From positions 2,356,001 through 2,420,000 of the forward strand of contig JAUFSD010000003.1 of assembly GCA_033030425.1 (NCBI GenBank): a stretch of DNA of 64,000 nucleotides, read 5' to 3'. The notes below the pieces were generated by a model that was given only the letters and a program-made list of their open reading frames with translations, did not search any database and had not been told where the DNA came from. Shown piece by piece: positions 1 through 11,780 of the stretch. This DNA is from Verpa conica (Eukaryota; Ascomycota; Pezizomycetes; Pezizales; Morchellaceae). The position numbers and the translations under genes were made by a program. Within the stretch, counting starts at the first letter, position 1. Each line of letters begins with the position of its first letter.

Positions 1-5
1 TCGTC

Positions 6-285
6 TTATGAGATACGGTTGCTGAGGTATTCGTCCTCTTCCACTTCATTGGTAGTAGGGTCGATGGAAACTCTCACACCAACCTCATCCACCCTAGTTA
101 AGGCAGCCACAGCCGTGATTTCTTTGCCAAGTGCAGCATCAAAGCGTGTGAGTTCCTCATTGCTCCAGGCGCTGGAACAGCGCAGGAAGAAGGAAAATCC
201 CGGGCCAGGATCGAGATCCCATATACGCCATCCACATCTCGAGTAGTAACGTACTCGAGAGGAATCACAAATTGCAAGGATTCGA
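6..285 (-). CDS. possible isolated 3'-terminal exon, unknown product
   Basis: On the minus strand a frame stays open for 93 codons from a splice-acceptor-like site (branch-like GCTAAT, then CTGTAG before 285) to a TAA at 6-8. The last part reads like protein: SNEELTRFDAALGKEITAVA, then a Val/Glu-rich end with DPTTNEVEEDEYLSNRIS. A second minus frame over the same bases is also open and contains FVIPLEYVTTRDVDG, so a frameshifted relic is equally possible. No upstream exon was found between 286 and 4 kb. I do not recognise the family. It may be a degraded gene fragment or chance. Confidence 0.25.
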
Positions 286-3200
286 CTACAGAAGATAAAT
301 TAGCAGTGGTACTTGGATACAATATGGGAAAGTATCACATGATGATTCAGGTGTGCGTAGCTTACGAATATGATCACGAATCATCATCTTGATTGTGGCC
401 GGCTCAAGTCTCCTATGCATAATATGGAGAGGCATTTAATATCCAGAATAATGTGCTTCCTGAGAGATATCTTGGGGTTAACTGTATAAAACGGGTATAT
501 CAATATTTTCCGGGATATGCTGTGGAACTAGGCTAGCGTCGAATGTGGGGGGTACAGGAATCTTTGTCTACGGATAGCTGGTTGTATGCAGGCCGAAGTG
601 CTTTTAGGATTATGACTATTTTGTAAATGAAGAGGAGTATCTAGGGAGCTCTTGAAACATAGTAAAGACACTTGATTTTAAATCATGCTATAAGCTTTCT
701 TGCATGGGTGCTGAGCCCCCCTTGTACATATATGCAATGGTAAATGCATGAATCCAAGTCTCATTTACTACAAGTGAGAAATTCGCCTTTGTTGTTAGAT
801 CAATTAAGGTCAGTAATTAGACTCTTTCTATGTTAACAACTAGGAGTTATTTCTCTCAAACCATATAGACCTACGCGCGATCAGTGAATAAACATAGTCC
901 CTAGTCCCAGCTCATGCGTACTGCATATACAGGTAGTAGTAAATGGAGACTTCCATTTACTACACCATACTTTGCACTCCTATGTATAAACTTATAAAAT
1001 CTTATATCAGTCTTCTCATAATAGATGCCTTTCTAGTGGGCTGGATCAATTATCTTATCACAAGATATTTGCGCTATTATTTGCCTAGGGGTTTTCTTGT
1101 TAGTTAGGGGCGACCGAGGATAGAAATACGTATATACTAGCTTTGTGGAAGTTCAAAGTTTAATAGAGGTTCCCTAAAACTCTGTCAGAGCGTACTGTTA
1201 GAGGTATCAAACAATTCTTCTTAACAACCCTTTCGATCGCCCTCGAATCTTTCTTTAAGGGCATCCCAATCCTCGTATCTTATCCTCTATTTCCGGAAAC
1301 GAACCGGGCCGCCATAAATTACTATTAAAGTATAACAGTTTTATTCTGAAGAGCCCTGTTAATATCAATAGAGATTCTTTAATTTTACGTAATGTTTTTC
1401 GATTGCAGACTACATCATTATTATAGACCCTGATCTTAGGGTAGTCGGTTTTGCGCCCTTAGTCTAAGGGGAGACTTTAACCCCCTTCGTTATTTATTAT
1501 CCTGGAACCTCTTTTTGATGGATGGTCACTAATACTTTACGCATTCTTCAAGGCAGTAGGTATTTGAGGGCCCTTAGGCTCGTTTCCATCCCCACCTATT
1601 GCAAGCACTGGAGTTAAGCTGCCATAGGGGCTAGGCACGACTAGGGTGCCCTAGCTCATATTTTTTTAATTTATTTATGGTCATAACCATATATCTCATT
1701 CCATTCTCCTTCATTGCAATGGTTGGTCCTAAGATCTTTCTCTTAATACAGCTTCTTTGCCGTTAGCCCTCAATTTTAAAAGATAAAAATTAAAATTCGG
1801 CACATTGTCTTTGTTATAACTACTTCTTTCTCTAGCTTAGATTTTAGCTACTCTCTTTCTAGTTTTTGTTTTTGGAGTAAGCGGTTGTCGCACTTTTAAT
1901 AATTATTCACAAAACGACTTCCGGTCTAAATATTCAACGGGGTGTCTTGGCAGAAAAAATATAAAAGGAGGGCTTTGTGCTGGTATATCTATTTCCTTAT
2001 TATGTTAATAATTCATTAAGCTATAGCTCTTTTCAATTTACTCCTCAATTAGGTATACTTGCGGATAAGTCACAGAAGTAGGCTCTTCCTCCCCAGCCTA
2101 TAATAACTGTTCCTAGCTGACTTAGATATCCAACATTACTATATATAGAGACCGGTACCTAATCCGGCGCCCCTTTCAGGAATAATAATCAAACAAATTC
2201 AAACACTCCCTTCCCCCGTAAAGAATCATACCACTCATCTATAGTAACCTCCCAGGAACCCATCTGGGGCTCTGTTTCCATAAGCTCATACTCTAAGAAA
2301 CGTCTTAAAAAAATTTATACAATTTCACAAAATGAATGAATAACAATTTCACGAAACCTTAGTACTGTGATGGGCAAGATCGAGAATTATCCTAGGACAT
2401 GAAACAAACAGGAGGCCCCTTAGCCCAGAAATCACGGGAAATATCCTCTTTAGCGGCGATCGGGCAGGGTTAGGTGTTTATGATCAAATCAATCTAAGCA
2501 AGGGTGTACTCTACTTGACCACGTCCTGTAAATATTAGCAGGGTAACCCTATCCCCAAGAACACCATACGTATGAGAGCCACTAAACCACTAATTCACTA
2601 GCGTACCCCTGAGCACCAGTCCCAAAGAATTCTCACCAGAAACAAGACAAAACATCTAGTGGTCTATTTACCTCTAGGTCTGTGAAGACTCTTCCCCAAA
2701 TACCAACCCCATTGGCACAGCCCTTCTTATTCCCGTAGGAATTATTCCTAATGAGGAACTATTTCCTTTAGGTAGCGGTGACAGATTTATAGCTGAAATC
2801 AAAAGAGTTGCTTGCATAATTGCTACCATCACTAATTAAATCTGGTACAATGTATCGAAAGCTACATGTATTTACACCTAATTATGGAAAACAAGTATCT
2901 CAAGCGGCAGCTAACTATGAGAGGATTTAATGCCTAGGATTTCCAGACAGAGAAGACAAAATAAATAATGGAGAATCCTGTTCCTTGTCTCGCTTTATTG
3001 GCAATGTGCTCTTGATCTTACGAGTTCCCAAAGCTCTAAGGGATCGGAATTTTGTATTGTATCTTTATTAAAAATTCAAGAACATAGGAGCTAAATCATT
3101 TGCTTAATACTTAGATAAACAAAAAGACTTACCTTTAAATTAATAGCTAGATGCAGATTTAGATTTATGAGTAGTATCGGCGCAAAAAAATGAGTGATTT

Positions 3201-4172
3201 TTTATAGGTAATTAAAGTTTTTTATGATTAAATTTTAAATCATGGAGCAGAATTACTTTGACTCCATTCCCAGGCCTATTAGACCACAAAAGTAGGGATT
3301 TTACCGACTAAACTCTTTCAATGTTTCAAATCCCATCCCGAGCATTGCCCTCCTCGATCTATTCCTCAGCACCGCCTAGAGGAAGGGTCCCCTACAGATA
3401 GATCCAATAACAGAAAGAAAATAACGAAAAACAAAAAGGTGTACAACGAAAAGAGAAATAATGGGGGGGGTGTAGAAAAAAAAAATATAGAGAGAAGAGA
3501 GGATACAAAACGCAAGACACAATTAAAATATAAAAAAAAACTACACATGTAGAAAGATATTCAACCTTCCTTCCTCGCCTTTCATTATGGATAGGATATT
3601 CATCCTATGAAGAAATTTTAGGCCAAATTCATCTACAAACAACCTCAACAGGCGTCTGTCTTCCTGACTGTATTTTTGAACCTGATCCTCATACTCTGAT
3701 ACAGGGTACTCTGTTTTACACCCTTCGAGGAGATCCTCCGACTGGAAAAATTCTGGGTATTCAGAGAATACACAGAGATCTCTTGTGGTTACCGGAGCGG
3801 CTTCGATAACGGTCTGGAGATTTGAGGTGGGTGCAGGCAGAATTTGCGCTAACCAGGAAATAATTTACGTAGCCTTGGTTTTATCATTAAAGGAATTCTT
3901 TCCTCTGACTCTCCATCATCAACCGAGGAACCGCGTATCTAGATAACCTCGCGCGGCCCAGATAGATGTGTCGTCCCATGGTTATGTGATATCTTCGGGA
4001 CTTTGAGTCCCATTTGTGTAGTACATCCTGTTGAAAGCAAGTATCGATTGATTTCTTATGGTAAAAGTTGATAAAAACAAGTGAAGAGAAAAAGAAAGAA
4101 TAAGAGGGGAGAACCCCTACTTATACAGTTTAAAAGGAAACTTAGCACTAGTTACTAGTGTCGTTCATGACG
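286..4172. other. gene-poor AT-rich stretch
   Basis: No ORF here looks like protein; stops are frequent in all six frames and the sequence is AT-rich. One dispersed repeat copy (1574-1642) and one TACATGTA octamer (2863-2870) lie here. Decayed transposon sequence is the likely origin, but I cannot assign a family by eye. Confidence 0.5.
1574..1642 (+). repeat. dispersed repeat, copy A
   Basis: About 69 bp that recur with a few mismatches at 13091-13158. Shared blocks include TTGCAAGCAC, AAGCTG and GGGCTRGGCACGA. Both copies lie in gene-free sequence in the same orientation. They are probably fragments of one transposon family or another interspersed element; no coding potential is visible. 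Confidence 0.6.
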
Positions 4173-4615
4173 TCAATGTTCGTCTTCAAAAAATCCCTCT
4201 ACCTTGACCCTTTTGTGGCGGAGATTTTCAAGGGCGTCGAGGTTGGCATCGATACTCCTTTTATCCCTAGTAAATCCTATTAGCTTTGACTTTGTTAATG
4301 GTGAGAGTGCATACAAGTGTCTCTCCGGCTCTATGGATGATCGCATCTTTTTCCCTTCTTTCTTCGACTCCTTTACCAGCACTGAGCTATATTTTCTGTG
4401 GCGAAAACACCACCATCATACGAACGTTTTCCACGATGCCTCGGCTCTCCTTTGGTTCCCTTGATACCTCAGGTATTTGTAGTTATTTTAGGCTGCGCAC
4501 TGATAGATGGCGGTGTGAGGTATGACTTCGGAGCAGTGACATTTTCAGGGCGAGTTTTCCGAACAGCTCTCCATCTCTGCTTTACCAAATCCGACGAGTA
4601 TGGTGGAGATGGCAT
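4173..4615 (-). pseudogene. broken gene of unknown function
   Basis: From an ATG at 4615 the minus strand encodes a protein-like stretch starting MPSPPYSSDLVKQRWRAV. It meets one in-frame TGA after about 47 codons, continues in the same frame for about 30 codons (ending near FATENIAQ), then shifts frame into a 69-codon stretch that ends with LENLRHKRVKVEGFFEDEH and a stop. No intron with plausible signals removes either lesion. I read it as a gene of roughly 145 codons disabled by one nonsense change and one frameshift. An unusual splice pattern is the alternative. The family is not recognised. Confidence 0.4.
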
Positions 4616-5510
4616 CTTGATATCCTTTCAGGATTGGTGATTGGCGATATAGGTGTGAAGGCAAGATGGCGGTGTGATTGATAAATTGAGGTGCAATAGG
4701 GATTAGGAGAGGGATGTAAGATATGGGAGGTTGAATGAACTATCCGAACAACTTTGTGGGTTGGAGATGATAGATAGGATCAGGTTAACGTAGGTCTATT
4801 CCGAATTCCGTATAAATGTTAAGCCTATGTGATTCTATCCAAGATACAACACCTGGCGCCTTGGAGGGGCAGTGAAGTAGATGTCCTAGCATACTCCTCT
4901 CTCTGCCTTTTAGAGCCACAAAACTTCTGGCCAATGAAAGGTACCATAATTCACACGGGAAAAATACCCCACCAAAATCCTTGTAAGACACAGAAAAAGG
5001 TCATACAGAACACCCTTAGTATACATATAATGTCACTGAGCGTAAAAGACAGGAAGAACTAACTCTGCAAAAATCTCGAGCTATACCATATACCTACGTT
5101 CAGCAGTAATTCCTAGGATACCCTTCATGGGAACTTTAAGGGCTAGAATTAGGATACATATATTCGACCAGAATGAGAGCTCATCTCAGCGATTGCTAAA
5201 TCCCCATAGTCATCTACTAACTTTACTACAGTGCTGTTTTGATGAAAAATCGTATGAGTGCATTCAATACTATAGAGGTACCGAGTATGTCGAGTGATAA
5301 ATTATGACTTTAGATCTAGTACTTCTTAAGCAGAAACGAGTTTTGTTTTGCTTGTCTTACTCCTGAGTCTCCAAATGACTAGGTAAATCATCGCACTAGC
5401 AAAATTCTTATTTTTACAGGCACTAAGGTACCAAGTCAAGAGAAATATTCATACAAGAATCTTAGGAGCTTCATATCCCCGAAAACCCCTTTCCGTCTTA
5501 GACACAGGGT
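4616..5510. other. intergenic, no gene seen
   Basis: Only short overlapping ORFs without protein-like character. It separates the broken gene from the hypothetical gene that ends at 5511. Confidence 0.5.
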
Positions 5511-7205
5511 CTAAATCGGGTCCAAAAGATACCATTCCTCCTTCCTACCAAACTTATCGTAATAAGTCCTAGCCCCTTTGTACCCTTTCCAGTCTATAAT
5601 CTCTTCACCTAGGCGAATCTTTGACGAGCTCAAATACGGATCATGGGCCAAGACCTTCTGCTCCACCACGCCTTTCCAAAAACGCGGTGGTCTTTTTGCT
5701 ACTGCAGTTCTATTTCTCCGGCTTTTGCAACTCGATATACTAACATGAGTAGCCTCTTCCTCCCTTATGCGACCTATTTTCTGTTGTAAAATTCTTGTAT
5801 CTTGTGTGTTATCATTAGTCATGATATTATCCTCGTCTTCGCTTTCATCCCCCCTCGATACGTTGTACTCAACAGAGGCTTCTCCGTAGCTACTCTTATC
5901 GAGTAATCTGACTAACAGCACACGGTATGAGGATTTCGGGTCCCGAACAACACGAATTGCCCTCACGTAACTGCTCTCGTGCATCCCGATATTAAGTGGG
6001 CGATTCTCAGAAGATTTAAACGACCTTGAAATTCGGCCAGTCCGTCCCGGAGTTTGACTTGGACAGTACTCTACGGTAGATCTACCAAGACTGCGTGCAA
6101 TTTTCTCTATGGATCGGCTAAAGCCAGTCTTTTGATCGAAGTTACTGGTGCTGAAGCCTGCTTTCCGGGTTTTAATGACTTTGGCCTGGTTCCATATATG
6201 AACGGGGGTCTTAGTAGATATTTCCTTATTCTTAGGACTGTTTACCCCTAGTATTCCAGTAGATTGTGCTAACCCGTCCCCTAAGCCACCGTCTAACAGG
6301 CCATTTCCTGTATATGGTGTCTTAGTGGAATATCGCTCTAAAGTAGAACCACCTAGCCATCGCTCAGTAGAGCATAAATAGTCTCCCTCTAATTTTGGCT
6401 CCAATAATCTGCGATCGCCCTCAGTATCAGAATCACAAGCCTGATATTTCTGCGTCTTGATCCAGGTCTGAGCCGCCGGAGGTACCGGGGAAATATCTCC
6501 AATTCTATCGAATCTTTCCATTCCCTCACAAGCTTTAGTCTTTTCTACTATGTAGCTAGGAGAAAGGCGAGAAATCTGAGAAGAGAAAGCTGATCTCTGT
6601 ACCAGTATAGCCTCTTTTATATCCTCGGTATCATCTATTTTACCTCCAGCCTCCTCTTCTTGACGCAAAGATGAATTATCCTTATGTTCCACCAACTCAA
6701 AGGAGCTGAGGGCTTCTGGCTGAGAAAAAGAGTCTTTGTCTTCCTCTTCCGGCTCACATCTATCATCGAAGTTCTTTATACCAGGTACATTGTCTAATAA
6801 ATCCTTAATTAAGAAGTTTACAAGCTTCTCTGCAACCTCATCGGGGTTTAGTAGGTTTATATGCATCTAGTTAACACCTATAATTAGCAAATAATTGAGA
6901 GAGAAACAGATTCTCAATATTTTTATAAGATCCCCAAAACCTACTTTCTCCCTCAGGCTATCACCCTCGGGAAGTACATCAGGCACTTGATACCCCATTT
7001 CGGCAAAAATAAATCCCCCAGGGGATCCAGGTGATGAGGAGCCAGATGGAGATGAAAAATTACTCTTCACTAGCAAAGACGGAGAAATCCCACACTCGGG
7101 GCGCCCTAGAGCCATATTTGTGCCTCCTTTGTTGGAGATTGAATCTTCAGTAGATGTGACGATGCTGAAACTATCCCGCAATGCAGTTTTGTCCGGGGAT
7201 GCCAT
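5511..7205 (-). CDS. hypothetical two-exon protein, lineage-specific
   Basis: Two open frames on the minus strand are separated only by an in-frame TAG. A 78-nt intron (6867-6944; donor GTAGGT, acceptor ACTAG) removes the stop and keeps the frame. Exons are 6945-7205 and 5511-6866, giving about 538 residues. The start is the ATG at 7205. The protein is rich in Ser, Glu, Asp and Lys, with an acidic part near residues 110-130 and long low-complexity stretches. The last 60 residues are the most ordered-looking, with aromatic and charged residues (RPPRFWKGVVEQ, then WKGYKGARTYYDKFGRKEEW). No signal peptide, membrane span or known domain is visible. I do not recognise it; a disordered, fast-evolving protein is the best description. 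Confidence 0.6.
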
Positions 7206-9301
7206 TTTTGATTTTGATTTAGCAGAGATTGGGGATTATTTTTTAGGTCTCAGTAACAAAGTTGATGGGGAAGATGACAGACGGTAGGATATGCGATACA
7301 GCGATAGATGTTAGGAGGAGCTAACGATTACTGAAATACACGCTAATTATTTCTGCCGCAGATTATCCCGCCAGTGGCAGGTTTCTTCAACAATTTATAG
7401 TCATAGACCGCCTCAGAGACTATATCGAACATGTATGTCAATATATCTGGTAGCTGAGAGGCGTATAGAGAGGAGGCTTTTCCAGAAACTAGGAATTATA
7501 TGATAAGATCTGAGTACAGTCGTAAGGAGCCTGAATACTACCTTGATTCAAGGAGTGATGCTCGGTTAATACCTTTATTTTCCCGAGAAACCCCTGTAAA
7601 GGTAAAAAGACATGTGCAGCTGCGTATGCCCGACATTCCATCAAAGGAAAAGTTCTAGCAGTTTGAATTCCCGGTTCATGATATATAAGTCCACTTTGAA
7701 TCTCAGTTATGATTCTCTATCAAATAATAGGAACATTAAGTCATGAATTCTAATCTACCGGCGAGACTATGTTAAAAATTTATCCATTGAGAAAAATTTT
7801 ACGTGTCTAATGAGCTAAGACGTAGAAATTCAATGCATGCATACAATATCTTTGTTTTTATCACGTACATAACAATCCAACAATCGTACATCTTCATGCC
7901 GAACATTTATCCTCACCGTTTGCGTGTGAAAGATGCAAAATACCTACATACTGGGCCTTAACAGAGAAGAATTCGGTGAATCCGCTAGAAACAAACCCAG
8001 GCCTTCATCTAGGTTTAATGGCCGGTAACCAAAATAGTTTCACGCCTGACTATATGTACTTCCCCACAGCCGTAATAAAACTGTAGTAGCCCGAATGAAA
8101 CCCCCCAAGACCGATGAAAGACTTTGCGATTCACAGTACTTCAATTAGGAATGAACTTTAGTTTATAATGACTTCTTTCCTCCTGAAATACATGTATATA
8201 TACCAATACAATACTAGCGCACTCCTCCCGCAAGTAACTCCAAGACTCCCTCTCGCACACTTCGTGAAAGGCCCTCTAGAATAAAGAAAGTAACAGTTCA
8301 GCTCAGAAAACCTCAGTAGTTAATTCCATTACTCCCCCGAAGAGGAGTGCGGATATCGGCGAGTGAATAAGCATATCGTGGGTATTTCATCACAGCTGTG
8401 GGGATCAAGAACAGCGGAGTGGGGGTGTAGTATTTATACCCTCCTTGACCCATTTTACGAGGATTTGACCGATCCCGATCAAGGCAGAACGCTATTCCAT
8501 AAATACTAACTTGTGTAACAAGATACGCGGTGCATATGCGCCTCGTTATCGTGGATTCCAGAACAAGGAGGACCCCGAGCGATATATACGAGCTTGACGT
8601 CACAATATTTCGTAATAGATTGTCGTGGTTAATCAAATCTTTATTAAGTTGAACGTAGGCAAATATCAATAGGTCGAGTTACTAATAGCTAGATTCCCTC
8701 CTACAGATAGACTTTCTACAGGTACGTACTTAGTAATCGCTTAAGGCGCCGCAGTCCATAATAGCTTCCAAAACAGAAAGTAGTCCCGAGCGCCGAGCGC
8801 AAATACATAACTACAGAGTATCATCTTAAAATTACGTACGCTTAATTACTGGGGGTGAGGAGATAGTCAAGCATACATAAAAAAGAAAATGCTACTAAAG
8901 AATAGAAAATGACGAGTGATACCTCATGAAACTTATGTAAGAAGAGCAGGAAGACAATCTTCAAACTATCAACTGTATATAGGCACAAGTAATTATACTC
9001 TATGTATTTGTTTAATCTGCTGGTAGCAGCCATACAACTAGAGGCTAGGGTAGTCTTCTTAGGATCTCGACTAAGACTAGCATGTCAAAGATTAATGAAC
9101 GGGCATCTGGGTTAACGTCTGATGGGAAAAAACCCAAGATATATGTATGCATAAAGTAACGTTTGACAATTATTACCACTTTCCTCCAGGAAATTTCTAA
9201 CCTTTATGCCATGCTTCCTTTTTCATTTATTCTTATAACAAAAAACCACTTCCTTTTTGAACCCCAGAGAGCCGTACTTAACTATATCCAATTTACTTCT
9301 G
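7206..9301. other. intergenic, no convincing gene
   Basis: Contains short ORFs only, the longest 118 codons on the minus strand at 8313-8669, without recognisable motifs or splice support. One TACATGTA octamer lies at 8189-8196. Confidence 0.45.
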
Positions 9302-10154
9302 TCAAAGAGCCTTTGACAGTATATAGTAGCCTGGCTGCTTCACCTGCCCATTACGAAGAACCTTTGGGGTAGGCGATATTATATCAGTTTCATACCTATC
9401 CCACATGCTTTTAGTTTCAGAACCCTAATTACGTCCATATAACAATAAGACATACCCATTGCGATTGTAAAACCTGATACCATCCTCGTTCTCAGAGAAA
9501 CACGTCAACATGGCTTTTACCAGACCTACAGCGCGCCCAAAATCCTCCACGATTTCCATAAGATACCTCCCTAGCCCTAAATTACGACTGTTCTGGGCAA
9601 GGTGGAGTTCGTAGATGTATATTACCTCTTCCTCTTCCTCTTCTGTCACCATGAAAGAAAGAAAACCAACGACTTTGTCACCCTCCACTTCTTCTCCTTC
9701 AGAAGACTCGTCTTCCCAAGATTCCTGCCCCGATTCTGGTTCATTATTGGCTTTGTCTACTATACCCTTGACACGCAGTAGAAGAAATCGCATTGCTGGA
9801 TGTTTCATCTCCTTTTTCTTCTTACTCGCTGACCAGCCTATGTCACACCTCTTATACCTACCCCATGGTCAGAAAATCAGCTATTACATCAAAGATATAG
9901 AGATGTTCATACATATCCCGTATACCTCTCACAAGTTCAAAACACTCTGTGAATGCAGTGGTAGATATTGATGATGATGTTTCTAGAGTTACCGTGTGCG
10001 TCCCGTTATCGAGTAAGGATTTAGGGCGCAGGTAGTCATTTTGGATTGTTTGAAGAGAGAGCGCATTGTGGGATTCTATCAATGATAGTGATGGCATCTT
10101 GATCTGACGAGAGACGCGACTTTTGTGGGAGACGTGTTTTGATGCTGCTGCCAA
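9302..10154 (-). CDS. NAT4: NAA40/NatD-type N-alpha-acetyltransferase (histone H4/H2A)
   Basis: GNAT-fold protein resembling NatD, which acetylates the N-terminus of histones H4 and H2A. The core runs from GFLSFMV through IYELHLAQNSRNLGLGRYLM (acetyl-CoA loop R-x-x-G-L-G) to ENEDGIRFYNRNGY. The end is supplied by a 94-nt last exon (9302-9395) after a 60-nt intron (9396-9455), giving ISPTPKVLRNGQVKQPGYY and ILSKAL, the typical NAA40 tail. An upstream exon from the ATG at 10154 carries ECFELVRGIRDMYE, also typical. The join between this exon and the core (about 9808-9900) is not settled: the family's GW..KKKKEM motif is present at about 9815-9835, but no canonical donor in the right phase was found. 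A run of six Glu codons sits in an acidic loop (9626-9645). Confidence 0.8.
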
Positions 10155-10650
10155 GTGTTGCCAAGAACCTGGCTGACGCTGCGAGTGATGGGCTGTGTAC
10201 TATCTGAGAACCTAGCTAGGTGTTCATATTAGAGTTGGGACCACGTTATATACACCCAAATTCCACCTTAGATACATGTTATTAGATCACGTGGTCAGAT
10301 CTAGATATGATTAGATGCTTCTATTGCTTTTTCTTTGTTCTTGGCAGTCTTTGTCATCATTTCTTTGTTTTAGAGTCTCTTAGATAGCTATTCTTTTCGC
10401 TCGTGTAGACAGTTTTAGGCATCAATCAGGGAGATAGAGAATCAGCCTATCTACAGACTCCGCATATGTTAGAGCTTTTCCAGATTACTAAGACTAGTTC
10501 TAATTATTATTAATTTATTCTTTTAGAGCTGGTGGGTAATGTGCTATTTAGATAGGGAGACCCATTAATCTCTTCATTACATTCCTTGCACTGAAAATAC
10601 CCCGCTTGTAGCTTTACAAATTGTCGAATTATATAATAACATTAAAGGCA

Positions 10651-10664
10651 AGACAAATCTAGTA
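10651..10664. repeat. target-site duplication, left copy
   Basis: AGACAAATCTAGTA immediately precedes the LINE fragment and is repeated exactly after its poly(A) tail at 11767-11780. A perfect 14-bp flanking repeat is the hallmark of target-primed reverse transcription. Confidence 0.9.
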
Positions 10665-11498
10665 ATGGAAGTCTTTTGGAACTCCGTTCTCAGGTGGGCC
10701 CTTGGCTGCTTCAGAGCAACCAATCTACACGCCCTATGGGCAGAGGCCTCCACTCCCCCATTAGTGCTTTACCTTCACTATCTTAAAATCAAACACGCCA
10801 TCAGGGTCGCAACAGCCCACCCTCTTAACAACCCAGTCACAGCCCGATTTGACCCTTTGTTCCCAACCATCTCATCCGAAAGGAGTTACTCACACTCCGA
10901 GCTTCTCAAAGGTCTTCCTAATCCGCCAAAGAAATGGAACTCGGTCGCCAAGGCAGGGGTAAGTAACCTGCCTATCGAGTTTCTAGGCTCCCTCATACAA
11001 CCCTTACTTGGCTCCAATCTTAGCCACAAAAACTACTCGATAGTTATCAAACAACAACTTCTAAAGAATTGGGAGATTCTCTATCCCCCACCCAACTACT
11101 ACAAATATGGTTGTTCGCTTACAACACCATATTTTATGTCTCTTCACAAATACCAATCCTCCCGTCTTCATCAAATGCGTGTGGAAAAGAGCTACTTAAA
11201 CGCCCACAAGTCATGGATAAATCTCCATACAACCGACATCTGTCCCAGGTGTTCCCTCTTCCCCGAAACTACAGAGCATGTGCTTTTACACTGCCCTAGC
11301 CTCACCGCCTCCAGAAACTCTTTACTGCCCAATGTTAGCTCCCTTGACGAAATATGGAGCTCGGAAGCTCTCTCGCTACTCGTCGGGGCCTTCGTCGTAC
11401 AAAACAAGATCAACTTCCCAAAGAAAGCACTCCCGTCACCAGTGCCATCTCCCTCCACCATGTCCTCTCTCACCTCTATTACCTACTCTGAATCATAA
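10665..11498 (+). pseudogene. C-terminal fragment of LINE ORF2 (zinc-knuckle zf-RVT region)
   Basis: An open frame of 277 codons encodes the region downstream of the reverse-transcriptase domain of a fungal LINE. Near its end is a zinc-binding C-P-R-C-x9-H-x4-C pattern (CPRCSLFPETTEHVLLHC), characteristic of the zf-RVT segment of non-LTR ORF2 proteins. The first ATG coincides with the first base after the duplication, which is chance: the endonuclease and polymerase parts are missing, so the fragment cannot mobilise itself. It is uninterrupted by stops, consistent with youth. Confidence 0.85.
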
Positions 11499-11731
11499 GG
11501 AGTCATCAATCCTACCAAGCCCGTGTATAACGGCAACAAGACAGCAAGTCATTAGAAGAAGGACAGAAACGTGCAATGCATTTTATTTGTTAACTTTCTT
11601 TTGTGTTTATTTTATAAGTTTGGAATTTTGAAAGGGGACGCGTTTTATTTTTAGGAAGGGGAAGGGTTCTTTTTAGGTCATAGTTTATACTGCATACCAG
11701 ATTTTGTACCCAGAATAATAAAATCACTTGA

Positions 11732-11766
<35 letters not shown>
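10665..11766 (+). mobile_element. 5'-truncated non-LTR retrotransposon (LINE) with poly(A) tail
   Basis: Element of about 1.1 kb bounded by a perfect 14-bp duplication. It holds the C-terminal part of an ORF2-like protein, a 3' untranslated stretch with an AATAATAAAA polyadenylation-like motif near 11714, and a run of 32-33 A (11735-11767, the last A being shared with the duplication). The 5' end begins abruptly inside the ORF, as expected when reverse transcription stops early. The intact duplication and long A-run point to a recent insertion, in contrast to the decayed surroundings. Confidence 0.9.
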
Positions 11767-11769
<3 letters not shown>

Positions 11770-11780
11770 CAAATCTAGTA
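11767..11780. repeat. target-site duplication, right copy
   Basis: Exact copy of the 14 bases at 10651-10664, directly abutting the poly(A) run. Confidence 0.9.

Noticed and set aside
8313..8669. 118-codon minus-strand ORF
   Set aside because: No motif, no splice support, AT-rich intergenic setting.
9800..9920. U12-type AT-AC intron in the NAA40-like gene (ATATCTTT donor-like sequence)
   Set aside because: Pezizomycotina are generally thought to lack the minor spliceosome, and no matching U12 branch site was seen.
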